From Nageia nagi (lineage: Eukaryota; Pinophyta), in contig JBITNC010000001.1 in assembly GCA_050084985.1 (NCBI GenBank), positions 75,454,001-75,518,000 on the forward strand: a stretch of 64,000 nucleotides of DNA, in the 5' to 3' direction. Within the stretch, counting starts at the first letter, position 1, and every line of letters starts with the position of its first letter. The notes beneath the pieces were generated by a model, which was not told the origin of the DNA, searched no databases, and saw only the letters and a program-made list of their open reading frames with translations. Positions 11,606 to 23,160 of this stretch are shown one piece after another. Made by a program: the position numbers and the translations under genes.

Positions 11606-12120
11606 GTGTGATTGAAATAATGAAATTACATGTCCAAAGAACATGTGTAGAAGAAAATGTTTTGAGAACTTTGAACTCTTTGTTGTACTATCCCTTGTTG
11701 TTGTTGATGATGATGTTGAGGATCCCTTGTTGGCCCCTTTTGATTTGAATGCCATAGAAAAAATCCTTGAATGGTGCAACAAAGGCAAAATTTGATGAAA
11801 ATCTCTCTCCAAGAATGATGCTGTGTAAATGATGGAAATGATTATACCATAAGTAGTTGTATGGTCCCATATCCAATTTTGGAGATGGAAGATGTGTTTT
11901 TACCCCTTGTATTACTTTAACCATGAATTTGGCCATTCCTTGATTTTTGATATTCAGGAACCATTTGTACTTATGTCCATGCCTTGAACATAAAGAGGAT
12001 CTTCTTTGATTGAGATGGAATGATGATAAAATGCATGTTGTTGATGGCATAGGGAATAGTGTGCATGCTGCTGATAGCATGGAATTCTATGATTTTTTTT
12101 TTGCTCTTTAAGATGTAGAT
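11606..12120 (-). other. T2 3' region with overlapping non-conserved ORFs
   Basis: Between integrase and PPT lie two overlapping minus-strand frames (12080-11688 and 11812-11576). Neither shows a known domain. The homologous stretch of T3 (32150-32600) keeps nucleotide similarity near the PPT but not these reading frames, so I treat them as chance ORFs. Confidence 0.45.
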
Positions 12121-12129
12121 AACTACAAG

Positions 12130-12450
12130 AAAGTGTTAGAAATAATATATGGTGGATGCATAGTGAGTTACATCATCCATTGATAATGAATCAATGTCAG
12201 TAATCTACTTACAATGACATCATCAATTTATCTTTTAAGTGAGTGAACTCTCACTAGTTGTGTCATTAGCCATCAACAATCATATGTTTTTATGTCTATG
12301 ATCCAAAGATAGTATGCTTTGGATTAGTTCAAAGAAAAACCATATGGATACATAATAAGTTGCATCATCTATTAAGGATGAATCAACGATGATGTGGTGG
12401 ATTTGGAAGAGAATAGTCTTGTTCAAGGCTGCATAGAATGTAGTGTGAAC
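12130..12450 (-). repeat. 190-bp repeat unit, about 1.5 copies, in T2 3' UTR
   Basis: Minus-strand blocks such as ctagtgagagttcactcact and ggatcatagacataaaa match the tandem unit found three times in T3 at 31591-32125. The unit is recognisable by atgatg...catccat, the tcacttaaaaga tail and a tttggatcatagacat start. T2 holds roughly one and a half units. Confidence 0.7.
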
Positions 12451-12689
12451 TCTAGATGGGGAAATAATACTTCTCATTTTCATTTATTCTATATTTTTTT
12501 GTCATCATCATTTTTTTATCCATGCTACTGCCAACCTACTTGTAGTGCATGCCTCTAGCATCGGGAGTTTTTTGTATTTTTTAAAAAAATAAAAGTTTAT
12601 GTTCCCCTGCTCATGAATTATGTATTTTGTGGGACACATGCTGTCATATTTAAGAATATAATCATTTAATATGGATAGCATTGAATGTA

Positions 12690-13810
12690 TTTAGTTCTTC
12701 TTTATCATCCATGGATGATAGTCTATATGCACCTGATCCTATTGCATCAATTACAACATATGGGCCCAACCAATTGGGCTCAAACTTGCCTTTTAATTCA
12801 TCATTTATTATTGTTTTGTTGATGTTTTCTTTCAACACTAAATCCCCTATTTTTAATTATTTTCTTTTGATCTTGTTACCAAATGCTCTCTTGAGTTTTA
12901 CATGATATACCTTCTAATGTTTAATGGCTTTGATTCTTTTTTCATCTAATGATTCCAACTGCTGCAACCTTGCTTTTCATGCATCTTCATTAGAGATGTC
13001 ACCTTGTAAGAAAATTATAAGAGATGGAATCTCCAACTCAAGTGGGACAATAGCCTTATATCCATATACTAATGAAAATGGTGTTGCCCTAGTGGTGGTA
13101 CAGATACTGGTCCTATATGCCCATAATGCGTATGGTAATTGCTCATGCCAATATTTCTTATATTTATCCCATGTTTGGCAAGTATGCTCTTGATTTTATC
13201 ATTTGTGGCTTTAGCTTGACCATTACCTTGAGAGAAATAAATAGGAAAAAAGGTTTGTGCAATATAAAACTTTTTACAAAAACCCTTCATGTCTTTACCT
13301 TTGAAATTTGGGCCATTTTCCATTATCAACCTTTGTGGTACACCAAACCTTGTGATGATGTTTTCGATGAGAAATGCAATGACTTTAGGTTGAGTGACTG
13401 ATTTGATTAGGATTGCTTCCAACCACTTGGTGGTGAATTTTATAGCTATAGTGACAAATTTGTGTCCCTCCCTAGAATGAGGATTAATCATAACAATCAA
13501 ATCTATGCCCCAAGTAGCGAATGACAATGGAAAAATAATAGAAAGTAACTCTTAGGTAGGTTGTTTCTCTAAATTTGCATGCTTTTGACATTGTAAACAA
13601 GTTTTAACAAGATCCTTACAATTCTCTTCCATAGTAAGCTAGTAGTATCCAATTCTCAAAATTTGGGTGTATAGTATTTTTGCATGAAAGTGAGCACCAC
13701 ATGGACCATCATGAGCTTGTTCTAAGGTAGTAGATATCTCATCCTATGTTAAACATCTCAACAATGCACCATCAAGTGATCTCCTATACAACACTTCTCC
13801 AATGATCACA
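12690..13810 (-). pseudogene. T2 integrase remnant
   Basis: The HHCC zinc finger lies near 13700-13560 (ending CLQCQKH). The core domain (13527-13117) has WGIDLIVMINP with the first catalytic Asp, MENGPNF where canonical integrases have a D-N-G-x-F motif (Asp replaced), then QGNGQAKATN in place of QxNGQAE, so the final Glu is also changed. The C-terminal part near 12790-12690 reads KFEPNWLGPYVV and ends in the HLK-type tail. It would insert the cDNA into the genome. Several stops confirm inactivity. Confidence 0.8.
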
Positions 13811-13959
13811 TATTTTATTACAGTTCTTTTCAATCTCACTTTTTTCATTTCTATCAAAATTATCAGGAAGTATTTGATTTTTCAAATAATTGTAAATATT
13901 AAAATACCAATTTTGATAATCATTCTCTTCTACAATAAGACAAGCCTGAATTTTATCAA

Positions 13960-14142
13960 CATGATTTATGTACTAAGGAGAATTTAACTTACGAATTATG
14001 AGGATGGTCTCTTCATCTTCAATTTGAATTGGTACTAATGTAACTACACTTGCCATGGCATCTGCCTACCTGTCAATCACTACAAGTCTATAAGGTTTTA
14101 ACTTTTCATCCTTAGTGTCAAAGAAATCTTGTATTTGATTAA
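13960..14142 (-). pseudogene. T2 second RNase H, C-terminal part
   Basis: Minus strand reads NQIQDFFDTKDEKLKPYR and then ADAMASV, the C-terminal half of the archaeal-type RNase H typical of Tat elements. It is the direct continuation of the frame broken at 20122 by insertion of T1. Confidence 0.8.
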
Positions 14143-14553
14143 TGTTAGGATCCCACATCCTAACATTTTAGTGTTAGTGTTAGTATTTTATTAAATTATT
14201 GGCCTATATTGTAAACCATAATATTATGATTGTAAGGGTGGGGCCCGATTTTGCATTACTATTAGGGTTAGGGTTAGTTTATTATAAATAGATAGAAGTG
14301 TGTGGAGAAAGACATATTTAACATTATTTTTTCACTTTTAGAGTTATAAGGAGGTAGCCCCCTTGAATTGGCCTATGATTCTATTACTATTCAATAAAAT
14401 CCTATCTTTATCTACTTATTGTTGCTATTTTGTGTTCTATTTATCAGCGCATTCTCTATTATTTCCACTAGATAGTTGTCATTTTCCTATTTCAAATCAA
14501 TATTTATTTCATTTATGCAATATTCCCCTTTTCATATTTATAGCATTGTAACA
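14143..14553 (+). repeat. T1 5' LTR
   Basis: TGTTAGGATC...TGTAACA, 411 bp. Contains attagggttagggttag followed closely by tttattataaatag, a likely TATA box. Matches 19711-20121. Confidence 0.9.
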
Positions 14554-14556
14554 TCT

Positions 14557-14569
14557 AGTATCAGAGCTC
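14557..14569 (+). other. T1 primer-binding site, mutated
   Basis: tagtatcagagct lies a few bases after the LTR. It equals the iMet PBS TGGTATCAGAGC except that the second base is A instead of G, a transition in line with the rest of this copy. Confidence 0.75.
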
Positions 14570-15560
14570 TTTCTAGGGCCATTTTGCTACAAGAAAACAA
14601 AAAAAAATTCTTAGAGGTCTAAGCTAGAAACCCTGTACTAGGGGTTTTAAAATATCTAATAGGATTTATTATTTTTGGCTATGCACACTTGTCCATAAAG
14701 CTATGTGTGAAGTGAGGTGCAAAAAACTCTACACTAATACCTAGGCCTCAAACAAAACCCTACATGGAATCAGACTCCATGTATCAAAATGAATATCAAA
14801 GACTATTTAGGCTATAAATAAAAACTAGGTAGGAAGCTATGTCGATCATTTATAAATTGTAGTGCACTAGCAAGTGCCACTGGAAAGTTACTTGTCACAA
14901 AAGCCATCTTTATAGCCTCTTTCCTTATGAAAGTTGCATAGGAGGGGTGTTTAGACAAGCTTATAGAGTAGATAATCCTTACCCTAAAAATGACATGTAG
15001 TTTTTCAATTGCAAAAAATAGCAATGTAGAGGCAACAAAAACTTTTGAGCTAAATAACTAAAAATCTGTACCATTTCAGCAATTATTAACAAAATCAGAT
15101 AAACCCATAGACGTAAAAAAAAGTTTAAGAGTCTAAAAATTATCATCAAGAGACCTAGCCCATTGTGATCATAGTTTTGAGCTGATCATTTTGATATATT
15201 ATTCCCATACACTTTTTTGGGCACTTTCTAAAAATAGCAGTTTCCAAAAATATCAACTTTAGAAATAGCAATTTCTAGAAATGGCACCTTAAATAAGATC
15301 TCATATAGTAGCACAAGTTGATTCTACCATGATGACATTTCAAAATATGATCCAAAAAATGGTAGATACACTTAACAGGACATTTAGGGTATAAATCTAA
15401 CAAATACAAACCCAAATACAAATGCTTGATAGTAAATGTGATAGTATTCAACTAAGTCTCAATCATACCAACAATGCATCTAGTTCATAGTAATTAGGGT
15501 AGTCAAGAAATCCATAAGGGTATCATCATAGCTTTCAAGGCCAACAAGGTGGTTTGATTT
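14570..15560. other. T1 leader, no gene
   Basis: Between the PBS and the first gag-like residues (about 15560). No conserved motif was seen. The minus-strand open frame at 15024-14812 is taken as chance. Confidence 0.6.
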
Positions 15561-16660
15561 TTCCTCACATAACCAAATTGGATTTTCCTTGATTTGATGG
15601 AGATAATCCCACTAGCTGGATTTATAAGTTCGAACAATATTTCACATTGAACCAAATTCTAGAGGATTTGAAGTTGCACATGGCAACTTTTCATTTGGAT
15701 TTTGAGGCTCTCCAATGGCACTAGTGGTAGTCAAAAATGCATCTTGCTTCTTCATGGGATGAATTTACTCAACAATTATTGATCCGTTTTGGTCTGAGTG
15801 ACTATGAAGATTTCACAAGGGCATTGACCAAGTTACATCAAACTACAATAGTCAAAGAATACCAAAATTAGTTTGAGAAATTGGCAAATCACATAGAGGG
15901 GTTAGACGATGCATTTTTCACAAGTTATTTTATCAATGGATTAAAGGAAGAAATTAAACTAGAGGTCAAAATGTTTAATCCCAAAATTATGATGGATGTT
16001 ATTGCTTTGGCAAAGCTCATTGAAGATAAAGCCAATGCTCATCGACAAAATGTAAGACCCCCATTCATAAAAACATATAATATTTTCCATTCCTCTAATA
16101 ACACAAGTGCCCCACCATCACAGTGCATAATGCAAACTAAGAAGTTGACATGGGAGGAAATGGAAGAGCATCGAAAGAAGCGTTTATGTTATAATTGTGA
16201 TGAGAAATATATTTGTGGTCATCATTGTACTCAACAAAAGTTATATTTGCTTGATGCTGATGCTCCTAGTGAGGGGGAATATGAGAGTGCACCCAAAGAG
16301 GCTACAGAGGATATTCTAGATGAGGAGTCCTCGGTTATCTCTTACAATGCATTGGTAGGAATTACTACCCCTCAAACTATGAAGGTTAAATGGTTTTTTA
16401 AAAAGCACCCTCTCATAATATTGTTGGATTTGGGAAGTACTCATAATTTCATTGATCCATGGGTGGCTAAGGTTGCTAACTGTTACATCCACATTACAAA
16501 TAATTTTGAGGTTATGGTTGTTAATGGAGGAAAAATAGCATGTAAAGGCACATGTCACAATGTCAAACTGAGAATGGACCACTATACTTTGAAAAGCAAC
16601 ATGTATGCTTTACCACTTGGGGGCTATGATATAGTTTTTGGAGTATAATGGTTGAGGACT
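15560..16660 (+). pseudogene. T1 gag and protease
   Basis: Gag begins in a broken frame near 15560 (NPTSWIYKFEQYF) and continues open from 15881. A zinc knuckle CYNCDEKYICGHHC lies at about 16187-16230. The protease shows LLDLGSTHNFID near 16420-16455; plant chromoviruses normally have LxDSGSTHNFI, so the catalytic Asp remains and the next Ser is changed to Leu. A TAG at 15869 replaces the Gln of EYQNQF and a TAA at 16646 ends the open stretch. Gag forms the particle; protease matures it. Confidence 0.85.
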
Positions 16661-16859
16661 TTAGGCATTATGTAATGGAATTTTATAGAGCTATGGATGA
16701 CCTTCAAGATAGATAAATAAGAGAATACTCTTAGGGGATTACAGGGTGGACCTATACAAATTATGAACTCACATCGCATGGAAAAGATCCTACAAAAAAT
16801 TGGAAAAGGGATGCTGGCACAATTATACTCTTTATCAATCATCGAATCTAAAGTCATAA

Positions 16860-17515
16860 AACCTAAGGATCTGCATCCCATCTTAAGTAAGCATTCAAGT
16901 ACCTTTAAGGAACCATAGGGCTTACCACCCTAGCGATCACATGATCATGCTATCCAATTGGTGTTGGGAAGTCACCCACCAAACATTCATCCTTATCAGT
17001 ATCCTTGTTTATAGAAAAATGAAATTGAAAAATTGGTTAAGGAACTATTGGTTGCAAGAGTAATTCGACCTAACATAAGCCCATATTCTTATCCAATTAT
17101 ATTGGTTCATAAGAAAGATGGTTCATGGCATATGTGTGTGGATTTTAGGGCCCTCGACAAAATTACCATAAAGGAAAAATTTTCCATCTCGATCATTGAT
17201 GAATTATTGGATGAACTGCATGGCCCAAGATATTTTTCCAAGTTGGACCTACGATTTGGGTACCACCAAATCCACCTCAAAGAGAAGGATATACCAAAAA
17301 TTGCATTTCACACCCATGAGGGCTATTATGAGTTCTTGGTCATACCTTTTAGCCCCATAAATACTCCATCCACATTTCAAAGTTTAATGAATCAAGTGTT
17401 TTGTTCATTTCTCAGGAAGTTCATTTTAGTTTTCTTTGATGATATCTTGATCTACAGTAAGACATGGCAAGAACATGTGGCACATGTTGACCAACCTTAC
17501 AAATTTTAAAGGAAC
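16860..17515 (+). pseudogene. T1 reverse transcriptase
   Basis: From 17033 an open stretch of 158 codons covers the RT core: VHKKDGSWHMCVDFRALD, then SKLDLRFGYHQI with the first catalytic Asp, then FFDDILIYSK near 17430-17460 with the Asp pair intact. Upstream TAG codons at about 16917, 16934 and 17011 sit where Gln is expected (GLPPQRSHDH type motif). RT copies element RNA into DNA. Confidence 0.9.
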
Positions 17516-18240
17516 ACTAGATATATGCAAAAAAATCAAAATGTTCATTCGACATAAGGAAAATTGACTACATAGGCCATATTATATTCAAAGAGGGAGT
17601 TCAAGTGGATCCACAAAAGATTATTGACATGTAGAACTAGTCTATTCCTACATCTTTGAAAAGTCTTCAAGGATTCTTGGGGTTGACAAGCTATTATAGG
17701 AAATTTGTGAAGGACTATGGCAAGATTGCAACACCTCTAACCATGTTGTTGAAAAAGAATGCATTCCAATGGTTCCCTCAAGTTGAGTCAGCTTTTCTTA
17801 ATCTCAAGGAGGCAATGTGTACCACCCTAGTATTAGCAATGCTAGATTTTTCTAAAACTTTTATGATAGAAAGTGATGCTTGTGGATTAGGAATCAAGGT
17901 AGTATTGATGCAAGAGGGGCATCCCTTGGCATTCACTAATAGACCACTCTTTGGTAAAAATTTGGGTAAATACACTTATGAAAAAGAAATGCTTGCCATC
18001 ACTCATTTAGTTCAATGTTGAAGACCATATCTCATTGGTTGCCATTTCATCATTCTCACAGATCATCATAATTTGAAATTTTTCATTAAGCAATGTATTT
18101 CTATGCTTGAGTAACAAAAATGGGTGACCAACCTACTGGGGTATGATTATGAGATAATATACCATAAAGGTAAGGAGAATGTGGTTATCGATGCTCTATT
18201 TAGAAAATTTGAAGATCAAGTAGCATTGTAAGCTCTTTCG
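17516..18240 (+). pseudogene. T1 RT connection and RNase H
   Basis: From 17656 an open stretch starts with SLQGFLGLTSYYRKF, the standard RT thumb/connection motif, and continues to the RNase H core with ESDACGLGI (catalytic Asp near 17875) and YTYEKEMLAI (catalytic Glu). Stops at 17634 and 17640 (TAG) and 18019 (TGA) correspond to Gln/Trp codons. RNase H removes the RNA template. Confidence 0.85.
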
Positions 18241-18379
18241 TCTCCTATTCCTTAATGGTTGGATAAAGTTAAATGATAGTGGGCAGAGAATAGCTCCACC
18301 TAAGAATTGTTAAAATAGATCACTCAAGACCTCATGAGTAAACCACACCACACATGGCATTATGGTATTTTGAGATTCA

Positions 18380-19480
18380 AAGGCTAAATTTTGTTACCAT
18401 CTCCTTCACTATGTAAATCAGAAACACTTATCGAATTGCATTCCACACCTACATCAGGACATTACAAATTTTTGAAAACTTATAAGCGGGTGGCATGGTC
18501 ATTCTATTAGTTAGGTATGAAATTGGATATCAAGCAATTTGTGGTAGCTTGTGATGTGTGTCAATGAAAAAAGGGTGAGATAGTGGGTACTTTGGGACTC
18601 CTTCAACCTCTTCCCATACCTACCCATACATGGAATAATATCTCAATGGATTTCATTAAAGGCCTTCCTAAATCCAATGGTAAATTAGTTACTTTAGTGG
18701 TGGTTGATTAGTTATCCAAATATGCTCATTTTGGTTCATTAGGTCATCCTTACAAGGTAGTGATAGTGGCATAATTATTCATGGTTACAATTTTCAAACT
18801 ACATGGCATGCCAGAGATGATTATTAATGATTATGGTCCCACTTTTACAAGCCATTTTTAGCAAGAGCTTTTTAAGTTTCAAGGTACCCAACTAAACATG
18901 AGCTCAGCATATCACCCGTAAACTGATGGTTAGACTAAAATTATCAACAAATATTTGGAAACATATTTACATTATTTTGCTTCAACACAACTTGTGCATT
19001 GGGTATGATGGCTTCCCTTAGTTGAGTGGTGGTATAATACATATTATCATTCTACCAGAAAGATGACCCCCTATGAAGCAGTGTATGGTCAAGCTCCACT
19101 AATAATCACCTCGTATGTTATAGGTAGCAAGAAAGTTCAAGCAGTTAACTTAGCTTTAGTTACTTGGTATGATATTCTTCATTTACTCAAGGATAACCTT
19201 TAGATAGCCCAACATCGTATGAAATAATAGGTTGATTAGCAACATGTGGAAAGGGAGTTCTGGGTAGATGACATGGTCTTTCTGAGGCTATAATCTTATC
19301 ACTATAAATCCTTAAAAATAAAAGGCCTTCATAAATTGGACCCAAATTTTTATGGTCCTTACAAGGTGTTATAGTGCATTGGCCTAGCTACATACAAATT
19401 GAAGCTTCCTACTTCTTCCAAGATTCACCCAGTGTTTCATGTCTCTTATCTTAAGAAAGTGGTTGGATCAAAGGTTTGGG
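18380..19480 (+). pseudogene. T1 integrase
   Basis: Zinc finger residues TSGHYKFLKTYKRV and CDVCQ lie around 18450-18560. The core has [13 protein letters not shown] with the first Asp (about 18640), INDYGPTFTSHF with the second, and an HP.TDG.T stretch where the QTDGQTE motif has lost Gln and Glu codons to stops and substitutions (about 18915-18945). The C-terminal [11 protein letters not shown] near 19425-19455 is typical of chromoviruses. Many TAG/TAA codons interrupt it. Confidence 0.85.
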
Positions 19481-19539
19481 TTCAGACATAATTACCTGAG
19501 TTGGTAGAAGATGGATCAATGGTAGTTGTACCTAAGGTA

Positions 19540-19685
19540 ATTCTAGATCAACATTCATGGTAGCTTCATAATCGCTCCATCACAAAAGTACTTGTGCAAT
19601 GGCAACGCATGGCACCAAAAGATGCAACATGGGAAATACTCCATCAACTGCAAAAATAGTTTTCACACTTCAAGCTTTAAGGACA
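19540..19685 (+). pseudogene. T1 chromodomain-like C-terminus
   Basis: The frame after the integrase reads VLVQWQRMAPKDATWE (about 19588-19635), matching the group II chromodomain tail of plant chromoviruses, which is thought to steer integration to particular chromatin. It is followed by the PPT within about 60 bp. Confidence 0.75.
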
Positions 19686-19694
19686 AATCTTCAT

Positions 19695-19710
19695 CCCAAG
19701 AGGGGTGGCA
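19695..19710 (+). other. T1 polypurine tract
   Basis: cccaagaggggtggca immediately precedes the TGTTAGG of the 3' LTR at 19711. Confidence 0.8.
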
Positions 19711-20121
19711 TGTTAGGATTCCACATCTTAACATTTTAGTGTTAATATTAGTATTTTATTAAATTATTGACCTATATTGTAAACCATAATATTATGATTA
19801 TAAAGGTGGGGCCTGATTTTGCATTACTATTAGGGTTAGGGTTAGTTTATTATAAATAGATAAAAGTGTGTGGAGAAAGGAATCTTGAACATTATTTTTT
19901 CACTTTTGGAGTTGTAAGGAGGTAGCCCCCTCAAAGCAACATGTGATTCTATTAATATTCAATAAAATCCTATCCTTATCTACTTATTATTGCTATTTCA
20001 TGTTCTATTTATCAGCGCATGCTCTGTTATTTCCACTAAATAGTTGTCATTTTCCTATTTCAAATCAATAGTCATTTCATTTCTGTAATATTTTCCTTTT
20101 CATATTTATAGCATCATAACA
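19711..20121 (+). repeat. T1 3' LTR
   Basis: TGTTAGGATT...CATAACA, 411 bp, same length as the 5' copy. Differences from the 5' LTR are mostly C/T and G/A. Confidence 0.9.
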
Positions 20122-20510
20122 GACAATAAGTTGGAAATCCCCATATATATCTATATTCTTAATTTTCAAAATGATAGCAGCTTTCAACCCTAATATCAGT
20201 GCTTCATATTCAACCATATTGTTTATACAATCAAAAGCAAGCTTGTATGCCATAAGGATGACCTTATTTGTAGGATATACTAAAATAATACTTGCTCTTG
20301 CTTTGTTACAACATATTTACCCATCAAAATACAAAGTCCAAGAAGTAGGTTCATCTTCTGTGAGGCATATGTAGTCATCGACGATCGAGATCTCATCAAA
20401 GTCACATCATTGGCATCCCTCAAGCCTATCTGCATGCTGTTGGCATTTTGGGTCACCTTGAAATTCATTCAAAAATTCTTCATGGATAATTACCTCTTCA
20501 TCTTGAAGAA
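20122..20510 (-). pseudogene. T2 second (archaeal-type) RNase H, N-terminal part
   Basis: Minus strand reads WTLYFDG near 20360, then NNMVEYEALILGLKAA near 20215 and GDFQLIV up to 20122. This is the aRNH of Tat elements, with catalytic Asp in FDG and Glu in EYEAL. It is cut at 20121 by T1 and resumes at 14142 with NQIQDF. Confidence 0.8.
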
Positions 20511-20559
20511 TATTTGCTATCAAATCTACAATTTCTTGGCCTTTAACATATTCTTATTT

Positions 20560-21160
20560 TACCACTTTTATATCAAATTCCTATAACAACATCATCCACT
20601 TTGTAAGCCTACCTGATAAATGTTGCTTAGCCATAAGATATTTCAATGGGTTAATAGTACTAACAAGAAATGTAATGCAATATAATAAATAATGCCTCAA
20701 TTTTTTAGTAGTGAAGATAATAGCATAGCAAATTGTTTCCATAGGAGTGTATCTAGTCTCATAATCAATCAAAATTTTGCTAAGATAATAGATGGCTCTT
20801 TCCCTATTTCTATATCTTTTTGACAAAGCATTGTTCCTAATGCATACAATGTGGTTGAGATGTATAAGTAAGTAGGTTTTGAAATATCCATGGGGACTAC
20901 TATGGGAGAATGAAGTAAATAGCATTTAATATCCTCAAATGCATTCTGATAATTATCATCCCATACAAATTTGGCATCCTTTTTTAACAAATGAGTGAAT
21001 GGCCTACATTCATCTCCAAGTTGGAAAATGAACCTTCTAACTAAGTTTATTTTACCTTGGAGGCTCCTTAATTGTATCAAGTTTTTGGGTGGAGGCATAC
21101 TAACAATGGCTTTGACTTTTTTAGGATCTACTTCTATTCCTTTATTAGAAACCATGAATC
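20560..21160 (-). pseudogene. T2 RT connection and first RNase H
   Basis: Open pieces 21155-20769 and 20925-20581 overlap in different frames, so a frameshift lies near 20800-20850. The first contains VSNKGIEVDPKKVKAI and SLQGKINLVRRFI (RT thumb), the second AIYYLSKILIDYETRYTPME, the canonical RNase H region of Tat/Athila-type elements. Confidence 0.85.
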
Positions 21161-21199
21161 CTAATAATTTACTAGAACTAACTCAAATGCACACTTTTG

Positions 21200-21780
21200 A
21201 GGTTTAAGTCTTAGTTTGTACCTTTGCAAAATGGTGAATATCTCTTCAAGTGCTTATAGCTGATCTTGTCCTTGCTTGGATTTGACTAGAATATTATCAA
21301 CATATACCTCCATGATTTTGTGAATGTGCTAATGAAACATGGTGACCATTACTCTTTGATATGTAGGTCCTACATTTTTAAGTCCAAAGGGTATAATTGT
21401 CCAACAAAAATTATTGTAAGGGATAGTAAAAGCTATTTTATGTTCACCAACAAGGTTAATCAAAATTTGGTTATAGTCAAAAAATCCATCCATAAATGAT
21501 AATGTATCATGACCACTATACTATCAATAATCATATCAATATTTGGTAATGGAAAATCATATTTTGGATGAGCATTATATATATAATAAAAATCTTTATA
21601 TGTATTTCACTAGTTGGTTTAGAAATAGGAATAACATTAGCCATCCAATCAGAATAGTTGATAGGCCTTATGAAACCAATATTCAAATATTTCTCTATCT
21701 CTTTTTTAACTAATAAGGCCTTAGATGGATGCATCTTTCTAGGTTTTTTCTTTATTGACTTAACACCCTATTTTAATGGT
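21200..21780 (-). pseudogene. T2 reverse transcriptase core
   Basis: Minus-strand RT starts KKPRKMHPSKALLVKKEIEK, then IGFIRPINYSDWMANVI (21734 onward). Near 21310-21285 the active site reads EVYVDNILVKS where the family has YVDD: the second catalytic Asp codon GAT is AAT. Stops and frameshifts lie between. Confidence 0.85.
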
Positions 21781-22449
21781 AGATTATGCATAATAAATGA
21801 GGGATCTAATCATGGCATATCATCATAATACCATTTTGGATGAATGTTTCTTGGTATTATGATGATATTACCTTTCTTATTATGGAAGAAGTAAAGTTGC
21901 TCCAATTTGTAACAATCTCTCATCATCCAAAGTTCCAATATTGATGTGTATCATCTCCTCTTGTGGAAATGTAATATCTTGTTTTTGCAATAAGCATGGC
22001 AACTCTTCTATTCTTGGCACTTCATCCACAACTACATCTAATGTTTGGACCTGTAATACTTCATGAAAATTGATCTCTTAACCAAAATAAGAATATTCAT
22101 TAAGTATATAATTTGGTTGATGTTTCTCATTAGATTTGGGCAATTTTGAATGTGCCTCCAAGTATTCAAGAAGATCATCATTTGTACTGAAATAATCAAA
22201 ATCAAGAGGTGCAGAATCATCTATCCATGTATCTATAGTAATATCATTTGATAATTCTATTAAATTGCATTCTTTGACAAACTTAATAGGACCCCATTTC
22301 TATTTCATTTTTCTATCATTACCCAAGCTTATTTTGGTCATTTGAGTCTTAGAGGTATTAGGAAAAGTAGGCATTCCTTATTTAGATTTTTCTAAACCCT
22401 TATTTGCAATTTTGAAACATGTACTTGTGAACAAATGAAGAGGGAAAGA

Positions 22450-23160
22450 TCTTACCTAGTTCAGAAGATGATGGTATGTCAGTTCAAGATGTCTGATTTG
22501 TCTTTTCCAATAACGTAAAGCAATATTGGTCACTATCACCCTCATTTTCACATTGTTGTAGCTTGCTGGTAGAATAGGACACCATTGATGTCCTTCAATA
22601 GCTAATATCCTAGGCCATCCTAGGTGTTTGATGGATGTAAATGGATTTGTATCATTGATTATGTAGGTTCCCATGCCTATCCCCATGATTTGTACCTATT
22701 TTTCATTATTAACCTCTGATGTGAGGCATTCCAAGGGTTCTATCTCATATCATGGTGGTAGCATGGAAAATTCTTCCAAATCAAAAACATTGCATAGTGC
22801 ATATGGCTTAAGATCTTCCATGACTATATGTACTTCACCTTGAAATTCAAACTTCAATTTGCCATGTATTGTTTAAGGGACTGCATTCATGTCATGAATC
22901 CAAGATCTCCCCAAGCGCATGTTATATGATAATTTGGACTCTACAAATTGAAATTTTGTTGCTATAGACCTAACACCTATAGTAATCCTGAGTGTAGCTA
23001 TTCCCACAAGTTTCTTTGATGAGCTATCATAAGCCATAATCCTAAAGGTAGCTTCTTCTAAGGGAGGAATCTCAAGATGTTTCTCTTGAAATTATATCAA
23101 AAAATGATTAGAGCATACATTTATGGTAGACCCATTATCTACCGGTGTTCATTTAACTTT
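22450..23160 (-). pseudogene. T2 protease and following linker
   Basis: Around 23150-23110 the minus strand reads TPVDNGSTINVCS, the aspartic protease motif in the D-N-G-S form seen in Tat/Ogre-type elements. Downstream frames contain the protease flap-like LGRSWIHDMNAVP (near 22900) and an open piece 22686-22456 with LGWPRILAI. Stops are frequent. Confidence 0.7.

Larger units (their letters stand above)
14143..20121 (+). mobile_element. T1: chromodomain-bearing Ty3/gypsy element
   Basis: Complete plus-strand structure: 411-bp LTRs at both ends, PBS, gag with zinc knuckle, protease, RT, RNase H, integrase, chromodomain-like C-terminus and PPT. Total 5,979 bp, a usual chromovirus size. It lies inside the second RNase H of T2; the T2 frame resumes exactly across it. 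Both LTRs are alike over their full length with about one difference in ten by eye, mostly transitions, so the insertion is old. Flanking 5-mers do not give a clean target duplication. Confidence 0.9.

Noticed and set aside
14264-14281. Telomere-like ttagggttagggtta
   Set aside because: Only about two and a half units, present in both T1 LTRs, and the plant telomere unit is TTTAGGG; most likely part of the LTR promoter.
14136-20127. Target-site duplication of T1
   Set aside because: Flanking 5-mers (attaa / gacaa) do not match well enough, although reading-frame continuity proves the insertion.
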